Source of the DNA: Pyropia yezoensis
Lineage: Eukaryota; Rhodophyta; Bangiophyceae; Bangiales; Bangiaceae
Direction of reading: 5' to 3'
DNA length: 64,000 nucleotides
NCBI GenBank assembly: GCA_009829735.1
Contig: CM020620.1
Coordinates: 7,642,545 to 7,706,544, forward strand
The position numbers were made by a program, and so were the translations under genes. The notes under the pieces were generated by a model that was not told the origin of the DNA, ran no database searches, and saw nothing but the letters and a program-made list of their open reading frames with translations. Of this stretch, positions 22,163 through 30,071 are shown piece by piece (within the stretch, counting starts at the first letter, position 1; every line of letters begins with the position of its first letter).

Positions 22163-22472
22163 GCGCGCTATTGCGCGGTCTGAGCTGGCGGCCTCGTTTG
22201 CGTACGTGCTGTAGTAGCAGTAGATGTAGTGGTAGTAGTAGTTGTTTTAGTGGTTGCCTAAGCTGCGTCGTAGTGTAGGGTAGGCGTACGTCATGCTTTT
22301 TTTTTTCCCGGGCTTCATCGCCGGGTTTTTTTTTTCCCACTGGAACAACGTGTCTGTGCACTCCGATGATGCAGCCATCGGCCCTCACAAACACCCATCC
22401 AAACCGCCAAGTCGTTGTCCTCCACTCTCCCTGTCGTTGCCATCCCCTCCATCCCATCACAGCCTCCCCGGC
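22163..22472. other. Spacer downstream of the Myb-like gene
   Basis: Contains TAG-rich triplet-like sequence (22210-22250) and two poly-T tracts (near 22295 and 22327), which would suit a 3' UTR of the + gene. No gene is seen. Confidence 0.4.
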
Positions 22473-23450
22473 GCCGCGCAGGCTAACGCCACCACAAGAG
22501 CGGCGACCAGGTCCTTGTTGCCCCCCCCCTGCGCCGCACAGACAATCTTCACCGCAATCGCGGCGGCCAGGTCCTTGTCCCCCCCCCCAGCACGGCGCGG
22601 GAAAGCGCCGCGGAAAAAGCGGCGGGCACGCCTTTGCCCCCCCCCCCCATCCCGGCGCAGAAAACCGCCACGGCAAAAGCGGCGTCCAGGTGCTTGTCCC
22701 CCCACCCAGCCCGACGCAGACAAGCGGCGCGGCAAAACCGGCGGCCAGGTCCTTGTCCCCCCGCCCTCCAGCTCCGCGCAGAAAAATCGCCGCGGCAAAA
22801 GCGGCGGCCACGCCTTTGCCCCCCCCCCCATCCCGGCGCAGAAAACCGCCCAGGCAAAAGCGGCGGCCAGGTCCTTGTCCCCTCCTCCCCAGCACGGGGC
22901 AGGAAAACACAAAGGCAAAAGCGGCGGCCACGCCGTTGCCCCCCCCCCCAAGCACAGCGCAGAAACACGCCACCACAAGAGCGGCGACCAGGTCCTTGTT
23001 GCCCCCCCCTGCGCCGCACAGACAATCTTCACCGCAATCGCGGCGGCCAGGTCCTGGTCCCCCGCCCCCCAGCGCCGCACAGGCAAGCGCCACGGAAAAA
23101 GCGGGGTCCAGGTCCTTGTCTTCCTCCCTTGCCGGCGCCGCACCGACAAACGCCACCGCAATCGCGGCGGCCACGTCCTTCTCCCCCCCCCACCCCCCAG
23201 CGCCGCACCGACAAATGCCACCGCAAACGCAGACGCCAGGTCGTTGTCCCCCCCCCCCCCCCGAGCGCCGCACCGCCAACGCCGCGGCAAACCCGGCGGC
23301 CAGGTCGTTGTCCCCCCCCCACGTAGCGCCCCACCGACAAACGCCGCGGCAAACCCGGCGGCCAGGCACCTGTCCCCCTCCCCCGGCGGCGCCAACCAGC
23401 GCCGCCGAAAGCGCCACCGCCAGGTCCTTGTCCCCCTCTCCGGTGGTTCG
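22473..23450. repeat. ~61-bp minisatellite, about 16 units
   Basis: Units contain GGCGGCCAGGTCCTTGTCCC or a GCCACGCCTTTGCCC variant, then a poly-C run, AGCGCCGCAC and GCCGCGGCAAAAGC. Unit marks lie near 22503, 22563, 22624, 22684, 22741, 22804, 22862, 22922, 22983, 23042, 23102, 23163, 23230, 23296, 23358 and 23416. About 90 bases at 22487 recur nearly unchanged at 22968 (offset 481, eight units), indicating block duplication. The array separates the two convergent genes. Frames across it are all open and meaningless. Confidence 0.9.
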
Positions 23451-23709
23451 AACCAGAACCGCGGCTGCCACCACAGCCGCGCTGTCGTCACCGCCGCGCC
23501 TCGCCAACAGGCGCGGCCGCGAAAACCGACACCACGTCGTCCCCCCCCGCACCGACGTGGGCTCAAGGAGTCCTCAAATTTTGTTGCGCTGCAGTGATGG
23601 AAGTGAATAGGAGAAATACGCAAACAAAACAAGGGCGTGGGGTTTATCTACTGATAGGGATGGAGGAAGCGGTCGCGGTGCTACCAGACGTGCTCGGTGA
23701 GGCAGCCCT

Positions 23710-25422
23710 TCAGCGCCGCATGCACGTCCCTGTCCGTTGCGTTGGACCAGGACATGAGCACCTGGAGCAACAACCCCTCCGCCGGATCGCCGGCCGGGGT
23801 GTGCGCTGGACCCGGTCCGGCTCCGACCCCGAGTGCCCCAGCACCGCCGACCCCGCCCCCTCCCCCTCCATCAGCTGCCCCTCCACCTCCGGGGGCACCC
23901 CCGCCGCTGCTACCCATTCCCCCCCACCTCCAGGTGCACCCCCACCACCCCCACCGCTGCCACCCCCTCTCCCACCACCTCCAGATGCACCCCCACCGCC
24001 GCCACCCCCTCCCACTTCATCCGCTCCCCCTGCCACGCCACCCACTCCCTCTTCCACTCCACCCGGTTCTTCCCCAACTCCACCCGGCGCACCTGCAATT
24101 ACAGCTGCACCTCTATCGCCACCGTCTGCACGTCCTCCACCGCGTTGAGACTGTGGGGCGGCTCCGTCATGTCGGCCACCTCCAGAGCCGCTTCCACCGC
24201 CGTCTGCTCCATCAATGCTTCCGCCGCCATCTCCTCCATCGCCGCTCTCCGTGCCCTCACCTTCCCCTACATCTGGTCCTCCCTGTCCATACCCTGGGCG
24301 AGAGCGCGACACGTACCTATCACGGCGCTGCTCAGTAACCATGTTGTGCAAAATGGCAATCGCCTTGGCGGTACAGATGAGGTTAGACACAGAGTGGGCA
24401 CGGGCAGGGTACAGAGCTACATTAAAGCGGCGCGTCAGTACGGCGTAGAGACGCTCAACGTCCTTCCGTAACGCCTCTTGCAGGCGGTTAAAAGCACGCT
24501 CTTTGTCAGTGGAGGGCTCTGCATGCGGCGACATGAGGAAAGCATAGCGCGGGTATATCCCGTCCACGAGGTAATAAGGCATGCGAAAGCGGGTCCCATT
24601 CACAGAAAAAGACAGCCCAGACGGGGGCCAACGCCCCTGGGTCACCTTGGTCATGAGCGGGCTGTGCGCAAGCACATTGAGGTCATTATTGCTGCCAGGT
24701 GCCCCGGCGTAGATGTGCCAGATCCACATGTCTTCATCACAGACGGTCTCCAGCACGACCGTGCGCTTCCCGTGCCGGTCCTGGTACATGCCGGCGTGTG
24801 CAGTGGGGCATGTGCTCCACTCCCAGTGGGAGCAGTCCAGACTGCCAATACATCCTGGCAGGCCCCTCTCAGCGTTGCGACGCATGATGCGCCTCAGGTC
24901 CTCCAAGGTCGGCGCCCGCAAGTACTCGTCCTGGTATGTGCGCAGAATAAAGGCCACCAGCCGATTGGTTGCCAAGGAGATCGTCGTCTTGCTCAACGCG
25001 ACATACTCGTCGCCGCGGTCCATGCACTCCCCATATGCAAGAACACGAAAGGCGCCAATAAGCTTTTGCAGAGGGTGGGCTTGTGGCCGGCCGGTGGCGT
25101 TTGGTCGCTGCTGCCACCAGGGCTCAGTCTTGATGGCGTTGTAGATACGGGAGAAGACAATACGCGGCACACGGAAGCGCCGCTCGAAGTCCTTCTCATC
25201 GTACACGGGCTCCTGCCCGTCCAATCCAAAGTAATGCTCGCGTATGCGCCGCACCGCATCAGAAAAGTCGCGACGTTTGTTGCCGCGCCGGCCGGGGATG
25301 GAGCCCCGGTGCCTGCGATAAATGCGCGACCTCAAGACGCGCAGATGTAGCAAGCGCAGTGTGGTCATGTGTCGGTGGGTGGCGAGGGCGACGATAGCGT
25401 CCTCGTCATCGTCTGAGTCCAT
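23710..25422 (-). CDS. PIF/Harbinger DDE transposase
   Basis: The enzyme cuts and rejoins element ends. The ATG at 25422 (MDSDDDEDAIVALATHRHM) is chosen over an upstream in-frame ATG at 25533 because the leader between them is not protein-like. The 570-residue product matches the plant-transposon-protein type (PF04827-like): GCIGSLDCSHWEWSTCP with first Asp D196, TVVLETVCDEDMWIWH, APGSNNDLNVL with D247, YYLVDGIYPRYAFL with D288, and QEALRKDVERLYAVL with the Glu at E323. D196, one of D247/D288, and E323 would form the catalytic triad. The core ends near residue 390 (CTAKAIAILHNMV). The remainder is Gly-rich low complexity (about 23710-24330). The frame is uninterrupted, so the gene may still be functional. 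Confidence 0.95.
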   Translation of the reverse strand: MDSDDDEDAIVALATHRHMTTLRLLHLRVLRSRIYRRHRGSIPGRRGNKRRDFSDAVRRIREHYFGLDGQEPVYDEKDFERRFRVPRIVFSRIYNAIKTEPWWQQRPNATGRPQAHPLQKLIGAFRVLAYGECMDRGDEYVALSKTTISLATNRLVAFILRTYQDEYLRAPTLEDLRRIMRRNAERGLPGCIGSLDCSHWEWSTCPTAHAGMYQDRHGKRTVVLETVCDEDMWIWHIYAGAPGSNNDLNVLAHSPLMTKVTQGRWPPSGLSFSVNGTRFRMPYYLVDGIYPRYAFLMSPHAEPSTDKERAFNRLQEALRKDVERLYAVLTRRFNVALYPARAHSVSNLICTAKAIAILHNMVTEQRRDRYVSRSRPGYGQGGPDVGEGEGTESGDGGDGGGSIDGADGGGSGSGGGRHDGAAPQSQRGGGRADGGDRGAAVIAGAPGGVGEEPGGVEEGVGGVAGGADEVGGGGGGGGASGGGGRGGGSGGGGGGAPGGGGEWVAAAGVPPEVEGQLMEGEGAGSAVLGHSGSEPDRVQRTPRPAIRRRGCCSRCSCPGPTQRTGTCMRR

Positions 25423-25533
25423 GGGCGCTCCCTGCCTAAGAGGTCTAGGAAAAAATACAGTCAACACACAAACAACACACAAACAATCAAAACGCAACAC
25501 AGACCGGAAAGACATCGAAAAAAAGATGGGCAC

Positions 25534-26640
25534 GACGTAAAAAGAGGCACAGACGTGTCAGTACCCAGCGCGCAAGGACACACTGCTGCACAGCCGCCTC
25601 ATCAACCAGGAAGAATAAAAGCGCACTCGCACGGCCCACGCGCGGCAGAGGGAGGCGGTGCACGTACAGGCGTGGCGCGACGGAAGAGGAGGGAAGGACA
25701 GCGCTGGACGCCACCACGGCGACGACCCCTGGCCAGGGGTCCCCGTCAGAGTGGTGGGTCGCGGTGGCGCAGGCCGTGTTGCCTGACCGGTCGGGCCCAC
25801 AGGGCGTGTGGCGGGGGGGGGACCGCCGTGCTCGGCCCTGGGAGGGGGCGGGGGGCTGCGCGAGGGGCACACGCCCCAGAACGGCTCCAGGTGGGGGGTG
25901 TGGCGGGGGGGGGACCGGCGCGCGCGGCCCTGGGAGGCGGGCGGGGGGCTGCTGGAGGGGCACACGCCCCAGAACGGCTCCAGGTGGGGGGTGAGGCGGG
26001 GAGGGAACCTCCGTGCGAGGCACTGCGAGGGGGGTGGGGGGCGGTCGGACGGGGGGGTGCCCCAGAACGCAGCAGGGCCGCCGGGTGCGGCCGTTGAGTG
26101 GCGGGGTCGCGCGGCCAATAGCAGGAGAGTACATGCACCCTGGAATTTTGCGGGGAACGCCTGTGGGCCGTACAATCTTTGCTGGTGGGGAAGGTCAACC
26201 TGAAGAGTGGCACGAACTGGGGAATGGGGGGGGTCTGGCGCCACCGGGCGGGAACTACGGAGTGCGTGCCTCGGTGTTCTTGTGGGTGCCACACGAGACC
26301 AGCAATGAGGCTACCGAGGCAAAAGAACGTTGCAGCGTCGTCAGGCAAGGGAGCACCACTGAGTGCCGTTGTTAACCAGATTCTCACGTGTGGCTGGCAC
26401 AGCGCTGGCGCTTCAAGGAGGTGCCTGGCGAAGTCGCCATGTGACAGTACATTGCGAGTGCAACGACGCGTGCCTCCGAGCGCGTCCTCGCCCGAAGGCG
26501 CCGGGATCCGGGGTGTCCAGACACGCCACCTTGGGCGCATATTTCTTGCCACACGGTTGCTTCCAATTTATCTTAGTCGAAGCAAACATGCGACTTTGTG
26601 CAGAGAGTACTGTTCTGCGAACGAAACGCGAATATGTGTC
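25534..26640. other. Right arm upstream of the transposase, no supported gene
   Basis: Includes the 92-bp minisatellite below. The minus strand is open from 26552 and has a few protein-like stretches (LCQPHVRIWLTTAL, FFCLGSLIAGLVWHP), but the frame continues into the repeat and no family is recognised. The transposase promoter should lie just above 25422. Confidence 0.35.
25806..26080. repeat. ~92-bp minisatellite, about 2.5-3 units
   Basis: Units start GTGTGGCGGG or GTGAGGCGGG at 25806, 25898 and 25991. Each contains CACACGCCCCAGAACGGCTC or a truncated version of it. Confidence 0.85.
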
Positions 26641-26677
26641 AATATGCCACGTGTGGAGCTTGAATCGGGCTGAAATG

Positions 26678-26746
26678 GATAGTCCATTGACTATCGGCGT
26701 GACTAACGGGGCCTCCGTTGGTCACGCCGATAGTCAATGGACTATC
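26678..26746. repeat. Perfect 26-bp inverted repeat (hairpin)
   Basis: The left arm 26678-26703 and right arm 26721-26746 are perfect reverse complements. The 17-base loop contains a further AACGG/CCGTT pairing. Each arm itself holds GATAGTC and GACTATC in inverted arrangement. It lies among several CACGTG motifs near the right end of the Harbinger locus. Confidence 0.95.
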
Positions 26747-26979
26747 GGAGAGCCATCCGACCGCCCACGTGGCACACATGACTTGATATAAATATAGCGA
26801 ACTACATTCGGTTCACACGACGTTTTTGGACCGTTTGAGTCAGCGCGACGTTGGTGGAGACCTCAAACTGTGCCACGTTTAGTCACAAGCGCCACGTGGC
26901 GCACACGTGGCACGAATATGGGCAAATATGCGCCGTTGGTCACGTTGGTGGGTACGCCCTTACGTTCTCCGCAAAACGG

Positions 26980-27163
26980 CCCTCACGGGGTCGTGAAGGC
27001 TTGCTTGCAGAAGCCGACCCCCCCACAGAGGCCGTAAACGCCGCTTTGCACGGATCGTAAGGTACACGGTTTTAGTCCCACTGCGCGGGCTGCAGACACG
27101 GATTTGCACGTGCAACAGCGCGCATCACCGGAAAATGAGGTACCGGGTCTTTGCCCCACTGCG
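26980..27163. repeat. Right terminal-repeat-like sequence
   Basis: The reverse complement contains GCAGTGGGGCAAAGACCCGG (about 27162-27143), matching 14313-14332. It also contains ACCCCGTGAGGGCCG (near 26975-26990), matching 14396-14410, so left and right are inverted copies. A second terminus-like copy with GTACCTTACG on the minus strand ends near 27055. Confidence 0.7.
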
Positions 27164-27195
27164 TGGACGGGAGCGCCAGTAAGCCGGCGTCGACG

Positions 27196-29174
27196 GAATG
27201 GAAGGTGCAACCGCGCCCGTCGGCGGATCGGTCACATCTGCACCACATTGCCACGTGGTGTGAGACCTAGCGAGACATTACTTGGTCCTCCTACTATCTT
27301 AAACCATACGAAATACACAGTGCGTACGCGATCATATCGGGCTCGTTTATATCCACCCTGGATATCAACGAGCCGAACAACGCACGAGAGAGCTCCTCAG
27401 CATTGTACTGCAAGATTCGAATAGTGTATTTCTTCGAGCCAGTTCTGGGGCAATGCATGAATCCACAGCAAATCTCGATTTCCTGTGTGCGCGAATGCGC
27501 ACCGCTTGCCAACATCACTGTGCCACGGACGGGAAATTAGCGACGCCACGGGTGTCACCCGCATCGCCCGCTTCTCTCGCCTCGTACCGCGCTTCACCCT
27601 CACGCGACTGCCTTCTGGGACCGGGCCGCCACATTCTAATAGTGCAATACATTGATGCTGTTAAACTTTTCGCCCTTCACTTTCGTGGATATTGCTATGA
27701 CTTCCCCCTTCCCCTCGCCCCCCCCCCTGCCCCCTCACTTCAACCCCCCCCCCCCCCCGGCGTCGCCCCCCCGCCCAGACCGCGTGCGCACGGCGTAGCG
27801 GTGGATGGATGTTGAGAGCGACGTCGCTGCGATTGATGAGACAGTGAATATGGTTCTGCACGGGGAGAGGGACGACCTCTTAGTGTTTTTCCTCACACTT
27901 TCATTGTTTTTGTTTCACGGTTGCCCCAACATCATTCACAAGTCCAGATACAACCTCCGTGTGTCGTACCGCCACCGTCTGCGTCACGCCACCTGCGTGC
28001 CCCTCCGTACCATGCAGGTCCCCTTGTACTTCCCATCTGCGGCCATGCGTTTCGGTCTGGCACTATTCGCGCCAGCCCCCCCCGCATGCCCCTCCCGCTC
28101 GACCGCCCTTCCCCCGCATCTCTCCTCCTTCACGACGATCCTCCCAGTCGCAGACGAGGTCCGCCTCCTCTGTCCGCCCGTCCCCCTCACGTTATTCCTG
28201 TCTAAGTCAGAACAGGTTTTTTCGGACTTCGTAGGCCCGATGTCGCGATTCCTCTCGCCACCTGCGACATTATTGCACTTGGTGGTACATCACGTCTGAA
28301 CAGTACTGTACCAACTCCGAATGGTGCGGTACAGAAGCGGGCTTCTTCCTCGAAAGACCACTGGATGTGATCGCGTACGCACTGTACCCCGAATGTAGGT
28401 CTTCAATCGAGAGCCTCTCGTGGCTGCAAGGTCAGTCGGTTCACAGTGCGCCTTTGCACGGCGTCATTGCAGGCGTCGCGATACACCGCGTGAGATCTCT
28501 CGAGCAGCTCGTCAATATACGCTCAGTCGACCTGGGGGACCGCGACCCCCCCGGTTTGCGTCTCTGGGGGGGTCCCCCCCGGTCACCCAACAAATTGGGC
28601 GGTCCCTCCATGACTCGGAATATGACTAATGTTGTTCCATGATCAGCGAAGGTGCCAGGCTCGGTTATGTACGCCCGGCAGGCGGACGCCGTGGCGTACG
28701 TTCTCACCGCCGAGGCGGCGCCAAGGTAGACTGGGGCGGGGGAAAGCGTGGGCATGCACGTGCACGAGCGTGTCGACGGCGGCTGTTGCGGCTGCCATTG
28801 CTGCCGCTGGCACTGGTGGGGGTGGCCGCGCTCACCGAGGCGTGAATGGGTGCGATGGCAATGTCGACGCCTTGGCGGGGCGCGGCTTCGCCCTCGCCTC
28901 CGCCACCCGGCCGTGCGGTCGCGGCCGTCGATGTGGCGGCCACGACTTTCACCTGAATCTTCGCGCCGCACCAAGCCATAGTTTCTCGTATACCGGCTGT
29001 GGGTGCCTCACCCTTTGCCAGACCACAATGGCCATCGTCACGAGCGCGGCGGGAGTCACTGGCTCCTTTTCATACAGCCGCAGGCGGCCCCTCACCGTCT
29101 TAACGAGGCAGAAATGGCAGCCAGGCGCTAAAAGTGGCGTCGTTGTTTCAAGCAGAGAGAAGCGACCTTCGCTG
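27196..29174. other. Intergenic stretch without a supported gene
   Basis: Mostly moderate-GC sequence with C-rich tracts (27700-27770) and a G7-T-C7 palindrome near 28566-28580. The 17-base sequence ACAGTGCGTACGCGATC near 27320 recurs inverted near 28367, bracketing about 1 kb. The minus strand at 29200-28949 has a protein-like segment (FCLVKTVRGRLRLYEKEPV) that may belong to the gene upstream, but no family is recognised. Confidence 0.4.
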
Positions 29175-30032
29175 TCAGAGACGCTTGGACAAACATACAA
29201 TCATGACACGCTCGGCAAGAAAAAGGCAACCCGTCCAAGCGAGCACAGAAGGTGTAAAATACACATGCCGAGGGCCGAGCTTGACGGCTGTTGGCCAGGG
29301 GGTGAGCTCGTAGAACTTCTTCTTGAAGAACGTTTTCGTCCACGTCGGAAAACTGAACGTCAAGAAGCTCTCGCTGCGCCCGAAGTGCTCGGTCGTCATG
29401 GCCGACAGCCCATTGAACCGCATCATCGGTGACAAACCCATAAGCACTGCACCATGAGTCGCATGAAGCATGATCGCCAGTCGGTCACAAGCGCTAAGGG
29501 AGCGGTAAGAGAGATAGCGAGAAAAGAATCTGCGGACGTGGACGGGCTCAATCGCGTCCACCGAATCGCGCGTGCCGCTACCGGCACGAGCAAGTGCCTT
29601 CTTGTGGGCCTCCTTCATCGTCTTGACCTCCGTGAATCTTGCCGGGTTCCCAGAGATCGACGTAGGGCCGCCTTCCTGTGCCATGACCGTCGACGCCACC
29701 GCCCCACACCCGGTGTCGGTCTCGTAGTACTGGCCGACGGCGGCCAAAAGTTGGCCCGCCGTCGGCGGCATCAGCACCAATCCGCCGGTCCGATAATACG
29801 TGTACTCGGCGACCCTCTCGGCGATGTCCGACCCCCGCCCATTGCTCTCAATTCCCTGCGCCTCCGCGCACTCCAGCCACCCGCGCTCGCTAGAGTTGTA
29901 CCTCTTATAGGCAGTCTGGGTGGCCACAGCCCTGGTCGCCTGAACGAACGCGACTGTGAAGACGCGGTCGCCGAGCGCGGGCTTCGCCAACCGACCACCC
30001 TGGACGTCCGCACGACGCAGCATGCGGCCCAT
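29175..30032 (-). CDS. Possible tyrosine-recombinase-like protein, probably truncated
   Basis: The frame starts MGRMLRRADVQGG at 30032; an earlier in-frame GTG is not used. Helical segments (ATQTAYKRYNSSERGWLECA, VHVRRFFSRYLSYRSLS) are followed by LHATHGAVLMGLSPMMRFNG, which recalls the helix preceding the first catalytic Arg of Crypton/DIRS-type tyrosine recombinases (MMRFNGLS compared with LRFxEL). After FSFPTWTKTF the frame loses this character and stops at 29175, and no HxxR or Tyr motif is found, so a complete recombinase is not present. The sequence looks coding, but the family assignment is tentative. Confidence 0.45.
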   Translation of the reverse strand: MGRMLRRADVQGGRLAKPALGDRVFTVAFVQATRAVATQTAYKRYNSSERGWLECAEAQGIESNGRGSDIAERVAEYTYYRTGGLVLMPPTAGQLLAAVGQYYETDTGCGAVASTVMAQEGGPTSISGNPARFTEVKTMKEAHKKALARAGSGTRDSVDAIEPVHVRRFFSRYLSYRSLSACDRLAIMLHATHGAVLMGLSPMMRFNGLSAMTTEHFGRSESFLTFSFPTWTKTFFKKKFYELTPWPTAVKLGPRHVYFTPSVLAWTGCLFLAERVMIVCLSKRL

Positions 30033-30071
30033 GGCAGCCGACTTGGAAGAAAAACGGGTGGGGGATAACAC

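Larger units (their letters stand above)
14311..27163. mobile_element. PIF/Harbinger DNA transposon locus (proposed limits)
   Basis: The interval contains both proteins typical of PIF/Harbinger elements: a Myb/trihelix-like DNA-binding protein (+) and a DDE transposase (-). Sequences of the form GCGCAGTGGGGC..AAGACCCGGTACC point inward at 14311-14340 and at 27163-27131. A second, more diverged inward copy lies near 27090-27055. Further matches such as GACCCCGTGAGGGCCG occur inside both ends. The gene content is certain; the proposed limits are inference, and I could not identify the 3-bp target duplication usual for this superfamily. Confidence 0.6.

Noticed and set aside
21783-23552. 589-codon minus frame and 434/414-codon plus frames
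   Set aside because: They are translations of the 61-bp minisatellite; different frames on both strands are open equally.
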